Source: Gluconobacter vitians
GTDB lineage: Bacteria; Pseudomonadota; Alphaproteobacteria; Acetobacterales; Acetobacteraceae
Length of the DNA stretch: 64,000 bases
Assembly: GCF_015244565.1 (NCBI RefSeq)
Contig: NZ_JABCQG010000002.1
Location: 62,001-126,000 of the forward strand
Reading direction: 5' to 3'
Positions 1 through 8,976 of the stretch are shown piece after piece. The notes under the pieces are model-generated. The model did not search any database, was not told the origin of the DNA, and saw nothing but the letters and a program-made list of their open reading frames with translations. The stretch's first letter is position 1, and the number at the start of each line of letters is the position of its first letter. The translations under genes were made by a program, and so were the position numbers.

Positions 1-234
1 AGTGATGCTCTCACCGCCGCGATCCTCGAACGTGTACATCTCCTTGGACACGACATCGGACGTCTCACCGAGCGTGCGCGAAAAGACGCGCGTATCCTCG
101 AAGATCGGTGTGCTCCATTCCTCGAAACCATAGGTCCGCAGCACCCTGCGGGCCGTCTCCACGACATGGTGGTGACGACGCATGGTCTCGCCGATGAGGT
201 CATGGGTGCCGCGTGGGGGCTGAAGTCCTGACAT
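1..234 (-). CDS. hisS: Histidine-tRNA ligase, N-terminal part (cut by window edge)
   Basis: Class II aminoacyl-tRNA synthetase that charges tRNA-His. Only the first 78 residues lie in the window; the gene continues beyond base 1. The visible N-terminus reads [20 protein letters not shown], with the PRGTHD segment that opens nearly all bacterial HisRS proteins, followed by the motif-1 helix region and a YTFEDRGG stretch that leads to the ATP site. The ATG overlaps the stop of upstream ispG by one base (TGATG), so the two are probably translationally coupled. It is the last visible member of the lysC-to-hisS run. The identification is firm; nothing can be said of the C-terminal anticodon-binding domain. 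Confidence 0.95.
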   Translation of the reverse strand, partial: MSGLQPPRGTHDLIGETMRRHHHVVETARRVLRTYGFEEWSTPIFEDTRVFSRTLGETSDVVSKEMYTFEDRGGESIT

Positions 235-1379
235 CAGCTGGCTGCCGGGTCCATCTGCTTGGCCGTGGAGGCCTCGACCTTGCCTGCCTCGATGTCCGAA
301 ACCTTCTTTTCCACCAGTTCGACGATATGCTCGATCATGTCGCCAGCCGGCATCGTGTGGTCCTGACGGCCCGCGGCATAGACCATGTGACGGCCATTGC
401 CGCCGCCGGTCACACCGATATCGGTCATCAGAGCCTCACCGGGGCCATTCACCACGCAGCCGATGATGGACAGCGTCAGCGGCGTCTTGATGTGCTGCAG
501 GCGGTCTTCCAGCGTCTGCACTGTCTCGACGACGTTGAAGCCCTGACGCGCACAGGACGGGCAGGAAATAATCTTCACGCCACGATGACGCAGGCCAAGG
601 GACTTCAGGATGTCCCAGCCAACCAGCACTTCTTCTTCCGGAGCGGCGGAAAGCGAAACACGCATCGTATCGCCCACACCGGCCCAGAGCAAATTGCCCA
701 GACCAATGGAGGACTTCACGGTGCCCGCACGCTTGGAGCCGGCTTCGGTGATGCCGATATGCAGCGGATGATCACAGCAATCCGCAAGCTGCTGATAGGC
801 TGCGACCGCCATAAACACGTCGGAGGCCTTCACACTAATCTTGAACTCATGGAAGTCGTGATCCTCGAGGATCTTCGCGTGTTCCAGAGCGCTTTCGACC
901 AGAGCTTCCGGGTTGGGCTCACCGTATTTTTCGAGCAGGTGCTTTTCGAGCGAGCCGGCATTCACGCCGATCCGGATGGAGCAGCCATAATCCCTGGCGG
1001 CGTTGACGACTTCACGCACACGCTCGGCGCTGCCGATATTGCCCGGGTTGATACGCAGGCAGGCCGCACCGGCCTTCGCGGCTTCGATGGCGCGCTTGTA
1101 GTGGAAGTGAATGTCCGCGACGATCGGAACATTCACCTCACGCACGATTTCTTCCAGAGCAGCCGTGCTGGCTTCGTCAGGGCACGATACGCGCACGATG
1201 TCCACGCCCGCCAGTTCGGCGCGGCGGATCTGCTCGATCGTGGCCTGCGCATCGGATGTCAAGGTGTTGGTCATGGTCTGCACGGAGATCGGGGCATCAC
1301 CACCGACCGCAACCTTGCCGACATGGATCTGGCGCGACTTGCGACGCTCGATGTGCTGATAGGGACGGTAGCTGCTCAT
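234..1379 (-). CDS. ispG: 4-hydroxy-3-methylbut-2-en-1-yl diphosphate synthase (flavodoxin)
   Basis: Penultimate enzyme of the MEP isoprenoid pathway: a [4Fe-4S] protein that reductively opens the cyclic diphosphate to HMBPP in the cytoplasm. The 381-residue protein has the family's normal bacterial length. The TIM barrel comes first ([10 protein letters not shown] near 88-97). The C-terminal cluster domain carries the ligands C273 and C276 ([10 protein letters not shown]) and C308 ([11 protein letters not shown]), with the fourth ligand E315. All are present, so the enzyme should be active. The ATG is preceded by GAGG six bases upstream. A 91-base gap separates it from rodZ, and it is coupled to hisS downstream. 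The rodZ-ispG-hisS order is common in Proteobacteria. Confidence 0.97.
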   Translation of the reverse strand: MSSYRPYQHIERRKSRQIHVGKVAVGGDAPISVQTMTNTLTSDAQATIEQIRRAELAGVDIVRVSCPDEASTAALEEIVREVNVPIVADIHFHYKRAIEAAKAGAACLRINPGNIGSAERVREVVNAARDYGCSIRIGVNAGSLEKHLLEKYGEPNPEALVESALEHAKILEDHDFHEFKISVKASDVFMAVAAYQQLADCCDHPLHIGITEAGSKRAGTVKSSIGLGNLLWAGVGDTMRVSLSAAPEEEVLVGWDILKSLGLRHRGVKIISCPSCARQGFNVVETVQTLEDRLQHIKTPLTLSIIGCVVNGPGEALMTDIGVTGGGNGRHMVYAAGRQDHTMPAGDMIEHIVELVEKKVSDIEAGKVEASTAKQMDPAAS

Positions 1380-1470
1380 GATTTACCTCTTCGTGCCCGG
1401 AAAGGACCGGGAGCTCTGACCCAGTGGGCTCTATTCAGGGGCATTGAGCCCCCCTGACTGATATAAGGGT

Positions 1471-2727
1471 TTAATGCGATGGCGACGATTGTTCCAGCGG
1501 CTGATGTTCAAGCTGCCGGGCATTCAGGTCATCTGCCGAAACATCATGTGACGGCGGCGATATTTTCCGCGGAGCCGGAGGCGGTTTCACAGTCACAGGG
1601 GCTGGCGGTCCAGCCTGCGGTGCAGGACCAGCCGGTGCGGGAGACGGCGTGCTGGGCTGAACCGGCAGAGCGACCCCTGATCCGAACATACCAGACCGGA
1701 TGGCGTCCGCCGTCACCTCAACATTGCGGCGGACCTGCCCTTCCCGGCCGAGCGGCGCACTGGTCGCCCCGGCCGTGGTGAGGACAACACCGCCGGCATT
1801 GCCGAAAGACATTTTGAACGGTGCACCAGCAGGATCGCCCTGCCAGCTCTCACCAGGCTGCATCACGCGCGACATCAGGACGTGACCATCCCGGTCCCGG
1901 ATCTGCGTCCAGACGGGTGACAGCGTCCTGACAACAACAGCTCCTTCGGGAACCGCAGGCGGCAGATCCGTTGCAGGTTCGCCGTTTGGCGTGTTCTGCG
2001 CAGACGCGGCCGTATCCGCTGGAGGCGCTTCTGCATTGTCATCTGCCCCGGATGCAGGAGTCTCCGGAGCCTGATTCGGAACCGGCGCGGATGGCGACGT
2101 CTGGGTCGTTTCCGGCGCAGGCGATGTAGGTGCTGGAACCGGCACGGCTGTGGGGGCAACCGGAGCTGGCGTTACGACCGCGGGAGCATGAGGCTCCGGC
2201 GTCGGCGCACGCCCCGGCATCACGGAGGCAACCTGCGGTGATGTGGTGGCCGGCGTTGCGGCGCCCGGCATCAGTTCTGCTACCGCTGGCACCTGCCGCT
2301 GTGCCGGCGTGTCATGATCCGTAAAGCGGTACCAGCCCACATAGGCCGCTGCCACAACCACGAGCCCTGCCCCGACCAGAACACCGATCGGCAGCCCCCG
2401 GTCGCCTTCCGGCTGGGGAAACACCAGATCCGGTTTGCGGGTGACAGCACCGCGCGTGTCGCGGCGGAAACGCTCGACCAGCGCATCTGCATCAAGCTGC
2501 ATGGCATGAGCATAGGTCCGCAGGAAACCCACGGCATAGGCTACGCCCGGAAGCCGTGCCAGGTCATCGGCTTCAAGTGCGGCCAGAAGCTTCGGCCGGA
2601 TCCGCAGCCATTCCGCCACGTCTTCAAGCCTCCAACCCAGTTCCTCGCGGCGCTCACGCAGCACCGTTCCGACACTTGGCTGGTCGGAAGGCTGCGAAAA
2701 CGGGCGATTTGAGGATGGAGGAGACAT
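1471..2727 (-). CDS. rodZ: RodZ-type helix-turn-helix membrane protein (DUF4115)
   Basis: Cell-shape protein of the RodZ family, thought to link MreB to the elongation machinery through a cytoplasmic HTH, one membrane helix and a periplasmic domain. In this 418-residue protein the HTH_25 domain occupies about 19-80 (VGTVLRERREELGWRLEDVA). A single hydrophobic helix spans about 113-133. A Pro/Ala/Thr-rich linker covers roughly 150-265, and a DUF4115-like beta domain follows (VVVRTLSPVWTQIRDRDG onward). A second proline-rich tail at 365-418 is low complexity. The architecture matches RodZ, though sequence conservation outside the HTH is weak in this family. It lies 12 bases after the flavin oxidoreductase gene, in the same transcriptional run. 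Confidence 0.85.
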   Translation of the reverse strand: MSPPSSNRPFSQPSDQPSVGTVLRERREELGWRLEDVAEWLRIRPKLLAALEADDLARLPGVAYAVGFLRTYAHAMQLDADALVERFRRDTRGAVTRKPDLVFPQPEGDRGLPIGVLVGAGLVVVAAAYVGWYRFTDHDTPAQRQVPAVAELMPGAATPATTSPQVASVMPGRAPTPEPHAPAVVTPAPVAPTAVPVPAPTSPAPETTQTSPSAPVPNQAPETPASGADDNAEAPPADTAASAQNTPNGEPATDLPPAVPEGAVVVRTLSPVWTQIRDRDGHVLMSRVMQPGESWQGDPAGAPFKMSFGNAGGVVLTTAGATSAPLGREGQVRRNVEVTADAIRSGMFGSGVALPVQPSTPSPAPAGPAPQAGPPAPVTVKPPPAPRKISPPSHDVSADDLNARQLEHQPLEQSSPSH

Positions 2728-2739
2728 GACCGAAATCCG

Positions 2740-3783
2740 TTAGCCTGGAGCGTGGATACGGGTTTCGCGCTGTTTGATGGCATCCACAGCCTGTTCAACC
2801 AGCGTTGCAATGATTTCGGCGACCGGACGGACTTCCTTGACCATGCCTACGGACTGCCCGGCCATGACCGAACCTGTTTCCACGTCACCCTCGATGACCG
2901 CACGACGCAGGGCACCGGCCCAGTAATGTTCGATCGAAAGCTGGGCTTCTTCCTTCGTCAGCTCACCGCTCTGGAACTTCTGGAGCGCTTCGCCCTGAAG
3001 CCGCGCATACCGGCGCCCGCCTTCGTTCGAAAGACCCCGCACCGGGATGACGGGGAACAGCTCGTCGAGCTGTACGGTCGTCACGGCATCACGGGCATTG
3101 GCACGCAGGAAGGCCTTCTTGAAGTTCTCATGCGCGATGCTCTCCTCAGACGCAGCAAAGAGCGTTCCAAGCTGAGCACCAGCTGCACCCTGCTCCAGAT
3201 AAGACAGGATCGCGTCGCCACGGCCCAGACCACCCGCAACGAAAACGGGAACATCACGGATATGCGGCAGGATTTCCTGCGCCAGCACCGTCAGGGAGAC
3301 CGGGCCGACATGGCCGCCCGCTTCCGAGCCTTCAATGATCAGGGCCTCAATCCCCATCCGCACCAGACGCTTGCCCAGAGCCAGCGCCGGGGCAAAGCCG
3401 ATCGCCCGCGCCCCGCCATCGCGCACCTTGCGGATCGTGGCACTGTTCGGAACGCCGCCTGCGAGCACAATATGCGAGACATCATGCGCCAGACAGACAT
3501 CCACCAGCCGGTCCAGTTCGGGGTGCATGGTGATGAGATTCACGCCAAACGGGCGCTTCGTCATTGCCTGCGTGGCAACGATTTCTTCTTCCAAACGCTC
3601 GGGTGACATCGCACCACAAGCGATGACGCCGAATCCACCGGCATTGGAAATCGCGGAAACCAGATGCCGCTCGCTGACCCAGGACATAGCGCCCCCGAGG
3701 ATGGCGACTTCGCTCCCGAGGAAATCACAGCCCGGCTTCCACAGCCGGTCCAGCGTCGCGCGGGCGTTCAGGGTTTCGCTCAC
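2740..3783 (-). CDS. FMN-dependent oxidoreductase of the nitronate monooxygenase / FabK family
   Basis: A 347-residue TIM-barrel flavoprotein of the NPD/NMO family. Visible marks are GGAMSWVSERHLVSAISNAG near the N-terminus, the EGSEAGGHVG segment that contributes to the FMN and active-site pocket, and FVAGGLGRGDAI for the FMN phosphate. The family includes class I nitronate monooxygenases and the enoyl-ACP reductase FabK, and sequence reading alone does not separate them. The start is GTG and overlaps the lysC stop as GTGA, indicating translational coupling. Association with lysC and rodZ recurs in related alphaproteobacteria as I recall, but it does not reveal the substrate. Confidence 0.85.
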   Translation of the reverse strand: MSETLNARATLDRLWKPGCDFLGSEVAILGGAMSWVSERHLVSAISNAGGFGVIACGAMSPERLEEEIVATQAMTKRPFGVNLITMHPELDRLVDVCLAHDVSHIVLAGGVPNSATIRKVRDGGARAIGFAPALALGKRLVRMGIEALIIEGSEAGGHVGPVSLTVLAQEILPHIRDVPVFVAGGLGRGDAILSYLEQGAAGAQLGTLFAASEESIAHENFKKAFLRANARDAVTTVQLDELFPVIPVRGLSNEGGRRYARLQGEALQKFQSGELTKEEAQLSIEHYWAGALRRAVIEGDVETGSVMAGQSVGMVKEVRPVAEIIATLVEQAVDAIKQRETRIHAPG

Positions 3784-5105
3784 GCGTCGGCTCCTTCTTT
3801 GGCATCAAGGCCATAAGCCGTATGCAGTGCGCGCATGGCCAGTTCGGTATATTCGGAATCAATCAGCACGGAGATCTTGATCTCGCTCGTGGAGATGACC
3901 TGCACGTTGATGCCACGATCGGCCAGCGTGCGGAACATTCGCGCGGCCAGACCGGCATTCGAGCGCATGCCGATACCCACAACACTGATCTTCACCACGT
4001 TGTGGGACGTGATCAGTTCGCCATACTGGATATATTCGCGGGCCTTCTCCAGCACGGCGCGGGCCGCGGCTTCGTCAGACTTGCTGACCGTGAAGGTCAT
4101 GTTCGTCATGTTATCCACGCCGACGCTCTGGACGATCATGTCAACATTGATGTTCGCGGCTGCCAGCGGGTCGAAAATCGCAGCGGCGATGCCCGGACGG
4201 TCCGGAATGTTCCGCACGGAGATTTTCGCTTCGTCATGCGAGTTGGCAATCCCCGCAACCAGTTCCTTCTCCATGATCTCGTCCTCATCAACCACAATCG
4301 AACCGCTGTCGTCATCCGTCTCGGCGAATGATGACAGCACCCGCACCCGGACGCCCTCGCGCATGGCGAGACCGACACTGCGGGTCTGAAGTACCTTGGC
4401 GCCTACGGAAGCCAGTTCAAGCATCTCCTCATAGGTGATGCGATCCAGCTTCTTGGCGCGTTTCACGATGCGCGGATCGGTCGTGTAGATCCCGTCCACA
4501 TCGGTATAGATATCACACTGATCGGCATTGATGGCAGCCGCGACGGCCACGGCGGACGTATCCGATCCTCCGCGTCCCAGAGTCGCAATGCGACCATCGG
4601 GGCCGACACCCTGGAAGCCGGCCACAACGGGCACGACATCATCATCCAGACAGGCCAGCAGCGCCGTGCCGTCCACGCTCTCGATGGCGGCCTTGCCATG
4701 CGCGTCATCCGTCACGAGCGGGATCTGCCAGCCCTGGAACGACCGTGCCTTCACGCCGAGCGCCTGAAGCGCGATGGACACAAGCCCGCTCGTCACCTGC
4801 TCGCCGGCGGCGACAACGGCATCATATTCTTTCGGATCGGCCAGCGGATCCAGTTCGGCACAGTAGCCGACCATCCGGTTCGTAACACCGGCCATGGCGG
4901 ACACCACGACCGCAACCCGGCGCCCGCGGTCATGTTCTGCTTTCACGCGTTTCGCAACGTTCCGGATACGCTCGATATTTCCGACGGATGTCCCGCCGAA
5001 TTTCATGACAACCGTCTTCCGTTTCCCGTTTTCGCCCTGGACGGCGGCATGGGGATCGGCACGACCGGAAAGCTGGTCGCGGACGGGAGTATCGGGCATG
5101 GACAT
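3780..5105 (-). CDS. lysC: Aspartate kinase
   Basis: Phosphorylates aspartate to 4-phosphoaspartate, the entry step for lysine, methionine, threonine and diaminopimelate. The kinase signature VVMKFGGTSVGNIERI is followed by the amino-acid kinase fold, FTLGRGGSD-type glycine loop (ATLGRGGSDTSAVA) and two C-terminal ACT domains (ISVRNIPDRPGIAAAIF and ISVVGIGMRSNAGLAARMF), the usual site of feedback inhibition. The start is uncertain. Frame-compatible starts lie at 5264, 5174, 5105, 5099 and 5006. I give 5105 because GGAG lies upstream of it, but the conserved domain only requires a start just before 5006. It is divergent from ubiG and heads the run to hisS. dapA, the lysine-branch entry, lies separately at 30.5 kb. 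Confidence 0.93.
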   Translation of the reverse strand: MSMPDTPVRDQLSGRADPHAAVQGENGKRKTVVMKFGGTSVGNIERIRNVAKRVKAEHDRGRRVAVVVSAMAGVTNRMVGYCAELDPLADPKEYDAVVAAGEQVTSGLVSIALQALGVKARSFQGWQIPLVTDDAHGKAAIESVDGTALLACLDDDVVPVVAGFQGVGPDGRIATLGRGGSDTSAVAVAAAINADQCDIYTDVDGIYTTDPRIVKRAKKLDRITYEEMLELASVGAKVLQTRSVGLAMREGVRVRVLSSFAETDDDSGSIVVDEDEIMEKELVAGIANSHDEAKISVRNIPDRPGIAAAIFDPLAAANINVDMIVQSVGVDNMTNMTFTVSKSDEAAARAVLEKAREYIQYGELITSHNVVKISVVGIGMRSNAGLAARMFRTLADRGINVQVISTSEIKISVLIDSEYTELAMRALHTAYGLDAKEGADA

Positions 5106-5279
5106 CGCGGATTGGGCTCCAGTACGTGTCTGGCGTTGCGCGCTCGGGTCTGGCATCGGGTAGGGCAACGACATGCAAACCGCCCGGCACCTGAACAGAC
5201 TCTGCCGGTCCACATACTCGTCTCGCTCCGTCACGTCCAGATGACGCGCAGCAGACAGGCACACAGAAGGACAGTTCCG

Positions 5280-6035
5280 ATGCCTACAGATACGTCTTCA
5301 GGACAGGATTCCAGACGCTCCTCCGTCTCTGAATCCGAAATCGCCCATTTCAGCGCCCTGGCCGAAGACTGGTGGAATCCACGCGGCCCCATGGCCCCGC
5401 TTCACGCCATGAACCCCCTGCGTACCGAATGGGTCAGCCGCCATGTGGCTCCGCTGCGCAAAACATCCGAGCAGCCCCTGACCCTGCTCGATATCGGCTG
5501 TGGCGCCGGTCTGGCCAGCGAGGCCTATGCCAAGCTTGGCTTTGACACGATTGGAATCGACGCCAGCGCTGCGGGCATCCTCGCAGCAGAAACCCATCTG
5601 GCCGAGCATCCCCTTCCGTCAGAGGCAGCTTTGCTGTCCTACCGCAATGGCAGCGCGGAAGACCTTGTGGCGGAGGGCGCGCAGTTTGATGTCGTCAACG
5701 CCCTTGAGGTCATCGAGCACGTCAACGATCCGCAGGACTTCCTGATCATGCTGGCCACGCTGACGAAGCCGGGTGGCATGGTCGCGGTGTCCACCCTGAA
5801 CCGGACCCCGCGCTCCTTTGCCGTCGCCAAGCTTGGTGCGGAGTACCTTCTGCGGATGCTGCCTGTGGGTACGCATGACTGGAAGAAATTCATCAAGCCT
5901 GACGAACTGGCTGCCATGGCCCGTCGTGCAGGCCTGCGCATGCTGGACATCGCGGGGATGAGCTATGTGCCGTTCGAATGGCGTGAAACCCGCGACACTG
6001 GCATCAATTACATCGCGATCTTCCGCAAGGACTGA
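5280..6035 (+). CDS. ubiG: Ubiquinone biosynthesis O-methyltransferase (UbiG/Coq3)
   Basis: SAM-dependent enzyme carrying out both O-methylations of the ubiquinone ring. The 251-residue protein shows the UbiG entry motif FSALAEDWWNPRGPMAPLHA, the SAM-binding glycine loop LLDIGCGAGLASE near 69-81, EVIEHVNDP for motif II and a C-terminal RETRDTGINYIAIF end typical of the family. The ATG at 5280 is chosen because AGAAGGA sits seven bases upstream and the homology begins directly after. The open frame continues much further upstream, but that part is antisense to lysC. It is divergent from lysC, so both promoters must lie in or near 5106-5279. A bidirectional terminator follows. Confidence 0.96.
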   Translation: MPTDTSSGQDSRRSSVSESEIAHFSALAEDWWNPRGPMAPLHAMNPLRTEWVSRHVAPLRKTSEQPLTLLDIGCGAGLASEAYAKLGFDTIGIDASAAGILAAETHLAEHPLPSEAALLSYRNGSAEDLVAEGAQFDVVNALEVIEHVNDPQDFLIMLATLTKPGGMVAVSTLNRTPRSFAVAKLGAEYLLRMLPVGTHDWKKFIKPDELAAMARRAGLRMLDIAGMSYVPFEWRETRDTGINYIAIFRKD

Positions 6036-6037
6036 AC

Positions 6038-6083
6038 AAAAAAGGACGGTTGCAGCGAAATGTCCCGCTGCAACCGCCCTTTC
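6038..6083. terminator. Bidirectional Rho-independent terminator between ubiG and the lactonase gene
   Basis: An 11-bp perfect stem, CGGTTGCAGCG (6047-6057) with CGCTGCAACCG (6066-6076), has an 8-base loop. An A-rich run lies on the left (6038-6043) and CCCTTTCCC on the right. It sits between two convergent genes that end at 6035 and 6100, so it can serve both. The A-run gives a good U-tract for the minus-strand transcript; the plus-strand tract is weaker. Confidence 0.85.
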
Positions 6084-6099
6084 CCGGAACAGTGCTCGA

Positions 6100-7371
6100 T
6101 CAGACCTGCGTGTTCATGAACGCAAAGGTCGTCGGGCTGCCGACGGGCGTGAAATTGTTCGTAAACGCAATTTCGCCCGTCTTCTTGTCCACTTTGAAAG
6201 ACGTGACCGCATCCGAGCGCTGGTTGGCGCAGAACAGGAACGCGCCGGACGGATCGAACATCAGCGCGCGGCCGTAATCCGCGTGCATCCAGACCTCGTC
6301 CTGAAGCGTCAGGGTTCCGTCCGTCCCGATGGCGAACACGGCCAGCGAATCACCCAGGCGGTTGGAGACGTAAACGAACTTGCCACTGGCGGAGATCAGG
6401 ATTTCTGCTGCCAGCGTCGAGCCGCGGAAATGCGACGTGACGGTGCTGACGGTCTGGATATCGTCTATTGCGCCTGTTGCCGGATCGAAATTGGAAACGA
6501 CCACCTTCGAATCCTGCTCGCACAGATTGTACAGGATGCGGCCGGAATGATTGAACTGGAAGTGGCGCGGCGCCGAACCCGGTTCCATATCGTAATAGGG
6601 CGTCTTGGCCGGGATCAGCTTGCCGGTATCGATATTCAGCGTCCAGACATACACCCGGTCCAGCCCTGCATCATCCGACAGCACGAACTTGCCGCTCGGG
6701 TCAGAATGGATCATATGCGGATGCGAGCCCGAATGGTCGGACACGGCAAAATTGCCCTGTGGATTGTCCGAAGCCCGCTCCGGCTGGCGCGGTCCCGTGT
6801 TGTGCACGACGTCTGACGCCTCACCCAGCGACCCGTCAGAGCGGATCGGCAGAACGGCAACACAGCCACCAACATAGTTGGCCACCAGCACATAGCGACC
6901 CGAATGATGGATGCTCAGATGCGCCGGAACAGCGCCTTTCGAGCTGACAACGTTCAGCTTGCGCAGCGAACCCGTCTTGGGATCGATCGCAAACGCCGTG
7001 ACGGACCCGTCACCATCCTTGTTGAAATCGTCGATCTCGCTGAGCGCATACAGGAAGCGCTGGTCCTTCGAGATGGCAAGGAAGGAGGGGCTTGCGATGT
7101 CGGTGAACGTCGTGATCGGTGTCAGAACACCCGTATCCCGATCCATGTCGAAGACGGAGATGCCCTGCCCGTTTCCGGCCCCGCCTCCTGGCGGCCCGTG
7201 TTTCGTATATCCGCCGACAAAGCAGATCGTCCTGGACACAGGCTTCGGTGGGGGCGGAGGCGTCGGGACGGTCTTTTCAGGGTCAGCGGCGCCGGCAACG
7301 CCGGTACCGGCTGCAGCAACGCCTGCAACCAGCCCGACCGCAAAGCTGCGACGGGAAACAGGGTGGGACAT
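6100..7371 (-). CDS. Tat-exported lactonase, 7-bladed beta-propeller family (PF10282)
   Basis: A 423-residue protein of the lactonase family typified by 6-phosphogluconolactonase Pgl/YbhE, which hydrolyses sugar lactones. The start at 7371 is chosen because it begins a clear twin-arginine signal: R7 and R8 in SRRSFAVGL, then a hydrophobic Ala/Gly/Val stretch and an Ala-rich cleavage region near residue 30. The mature part has repeated propeller strands (FLAISKDQRFLYALSE, HLSIHHSGRYVLVANYVGG, DPSGAFLFCANQRSD). Export makes a cytoplasmic pentose-phosphate role unlikely. A periplasmic aldonolactonase acting on products of membrane glucose dehydrogenase would fit an acetic acid bacterium, but that is inference. 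It lies 97 bases downstream of the DUF2147 gene. Confidence 0.85.
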   Translation of the reverse strand: MSHPVSRRSFAVGLVAGVAAAGTGVAGAADPEKTVPTPPPPPKPVSRTICFVGGYTKHGPPGGGAGNGQGISVFDMDRDTGVLTPITTFTDIASPSFLAISKDQRFLYALSEIDDFNKDGDGSVTAFAIDPKTGSLRKLNVVSSKGAVPAHLSIHHSGRYVLVANYVGGCVAVLPIRSDGSLGEASDVVHNTGPRQPERASDNPQGNFAVSDHSGSHPHMIHSDPSGKFVLSDDAGLDRVYVWTLNIDTGKLIPAKTPYYDMEPGSAPRHFQFNHSGRILYNLCEQDSKVVVSNFDPATGAIDDIQTVSTVTSHFRGSTLAAEILISASGKFVYVSNRLGDSLAVFAIGTDGTLTLQDEVWMHADYGRALMFDPSGAFLFCANQRSDAVTSFKVDKKTGEIAFTNNFTPVGSPTTFAFMNTQV

Positions 7372-7468
7372 GATGGGTCTGCATTCCTTTCGGTGTGGCG
7401 GAGTTAAAACGCCGCTGCCAGGGTAAAGGCGCATTCCCGACCCGGACGCCGTTTTCCCGGTGACAGAC

Positions 7469-7939
7469 TCAGTGAGCATCCTTCGGCAGTTTGCATTGTG
7501 GCCCAACGGGCGGACCATTATAGCGGCTCCAGGTCTGGGTTTCACCCAGAAGAGGCATCCCCAGAACGAATCCGCGCAGTTTCAGAATATTGGGCTGGGA
7601 TACCCATATCCGCGCCTGATAGACTCGTCCGGTCCGCGGATCAAGAATATGGCCCTGCCACTTGCGGTCCTCAATTGGGACAAAGTCTGTCAGCATGCGG
7701 ATTCCACACTGTGACCGTCCCCAGACGTCCTTGGGAACCGCGCCGTCATACGCCATGCCAATCAATTGTCCGCAGAGCATGTGACCACAGGGCTCAATGG
7801 AAAAGAGACCGTCATGCTCTTCGGACAGCCACAGACCTTCTTCCGGAATATCGGACGGAGGTGGAGCGGACTGGGCGTACGCACCGGTGAGAGATGTCAC
7901 AGCCAGCAGGACAGCTGCAAAAAAGCCTGCTCCCCGCAT
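7469..7939 (-). CDS. Secreted DUF2147 domain protein
   Basis: A 156-residue exported protein. The N-terminus MRGAGFFAAVLLAVTSLTG followed by AYAQS is a standard Sec signal peptide with likely cleavage after AYA near residue 22. The mature domain reads EEGLWLSEEHDGLFSIEPCG, then CGQLIGM, and later GHILDPRTGRVYQARIWV, matching the DUF2147 pattern of a small beta-barrel-like fold. Family members are periplasmic and of unknown biochemical role. The ATG directly abuts the grxC stop (TGAATG), so it belongs to the same operon. Several cysteines remain in the mature protein, so a disulfide is possible. I cannot assign a function. Confidence 0.85.
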   Translation of the reverse strand: MRGAGFFAAVLLAVTSLTGAYAQSAPPPSDIPEEGLWLSEEHDGLFSIEPCGHMLCGQLIGMAYDGAVPKDVWGRSQCGIRMLTDFVPIEDRKWQGHILDPRTGRVYQARIWVSQPNILKLRGFVLGMPLLGETQTWSRYNGPPVGPQCKLPKDAH

Positions 7940-8197
7940 TCAGACCTTGCCCAGCAGGGCATCAAGGCGCCCCGCACGATCAAGTGCCATCAGATCGTCA
8001 CACCCCCCCAGACCCTTACCGTCCACAAATGTCTGCGGCACGGTCCGGCTGCCGGAGCGGCGAATGGAGTCTTCTCGCTCGACTGATCCATGTGGCGCGT
8101 TGATTTCCTGAAACGCCACACCCTTGGAGCGAAGCAGGCTCACGGCATGCACACAATACGGACATCCAGGCTGGGTAAAAATCTCGATTTTCGGCAT
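7940..8197 (-). CDS. grxC: Glutaredoxin 3 (dithiol glutaredoxin)
   Basis: An 85-residue thioredoxin-fold protein that reduces disulfides and glutathione adducts using glutathione. The active site is C12-P-Y-C15 in IFTQPGCPYC. The cis-proline loop TVPQTFVDGKGLGGCDDL carries the glutathione-binding TVP and GG..D residues. The length is standard. The ATG at 8197 has GAGGAT just upstream, and homology begins at MPKIEIF. The gene starts 7 bases after the comF stop and abuts the DUF2147 gene, so galU to the DUF2147 gene forms one compact minus-strand run. comF followed by grxC is a frequent pairing in alphaproteobacteria. Confidence 0.95.
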   Translation of the reverse strand: MPKIEIFTQPGCPYCVHAVSLLRSKGVAFQEINAPHGSVEREDSIRRSGSRTVPQTFVDGKGLGGCDDLMALDRAGRLDALLGKV

Positions 8198-8204
8198 AGG
8201 ATCC

Positions 8205-8975
8205 TCATTCCTGGACAAAGCGCGGGTTCTGTTCATCCACTCTCCCGGTCCGTGCTGCAACCAAAATATCCACGCTCGCCGCACCAGCCTTCATCAAAGC
8301 CGCCGTGCAGGCCGTTGCGGTAGAGCCTGTCGTCAGCACATCATCAACCAGCAGAACGGCCTGGCCCTGTATCCGAACGTCACGGCCTTTCCGCATCCGG
8401 ACCGCCTGTTCCATCTCCTGCTCACGTTCACCGGCGGGCAACCGGGCCAGTGCCCTTGTGGGCCGGACACGCTGCAGAGCATCCACCACACAGGGCAGAC
8501 CCGCAAGCCGGGAAATGGCCTGCGCCATCAATGCAGCCTGATTGTAGCGCCGCTTCCACAATCGGGTGCGATACAGAGGCACAGGCACAACCACCGTGGC
8601 GTTCTTCAGCAGTTCTGCGCCTGAAGCGGCCATCTGACGGGCCAGCACTGCGGCATTTTCAGTATGATCGGAATATTTGAGTGGGAGGATCAGGCGGCGT
8701 GACCAGGCATCATAGACGAAGGCCGCCCTCGCCGAGCGCCATAATGGCGGATGGGCCTGACAGGCCGCGCAGCAGTTCTGCGCCCCTCCCAGCCCTTCGT
8801 TTTCCAGCGGAACACTGCACCGGTGACAGCATGGCGCAACAATCCGCCGTGCCGCCTGAAAGCACGTCCCGCAGAACGCCCCTTCCGTCATGACTTCCGT
8901 ACCGCAGGCGGCGCAGGTCGGAGGCAGGAGCGTATTCAGAACAAGACGCGCGCCGCGGGTCAGAAGCTTTGGCAT
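8205..8975 (-). CDS. comF: ComF family phosphoribosyltransferase-like protein
   Basis: A 256-residue protein of the ComF/GntX family. The N-terminus has a double zinc ribbon (CAACGTEV, CGTC, CCHRC and CAAC clusters between about 20 and 75). The C-terminal half is a PRTase-type domain with the PRPP loop VLLVDDVLTTGSTATACTAA. In transformable bacteria ComF is needed for DNA uptake; in most Proteobacteria its job is unclear. The ATG at 8975 lies one base beyond the DUF3553 stop and begins MPKLLTRGARLVL; a TTG at 9005 would overlap that gene and is less likely. Confidence 0.9.
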   Translation of the reverse strand: MPKLLTRGARLVLNTLLPPTCAACGTEVMTEGAFCGTCFQAARRIVAPCCHRCSVPLENEGLGGAQNCCAACQAHPPLWRSARAAFVYDAWSRRLILPLKYSDHTENAAVLARQMAASGAELLKNATVVVPVPLYRTRLWKRRYNQAALMAQAISRLAGLPCVVDALQRVRPTRALARLPAGEREQEMEQAVRMRKGRDVRIQGQAVLLVDDVLTTGSTATACTAALMKAGAASVDILVAARTGRVDEQNPRFVQE

Positions 8976-8976
8976 C

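Noticed and set aside
213-1457. A 414-codon open frame on the plus strand opposite ispG
   Set aside because: It is fully antisense to a highly conserved gene, has no recognisable domain and a composition dictated by the ispG codons.
1950-2260. Proline-rich low-complexity part of rodZ considered as a frameshift or assembly error
   Set aside because: The frame stays open across it, and such linkers between membrane helix and DUF4115 are usual in RodZ.
4698-5279. Upstream extension of ubiG across lysC
   Set aside because: No homology; a good Shine-Dalgarno sequence and the UbiG N-terminus define the start at 5280.
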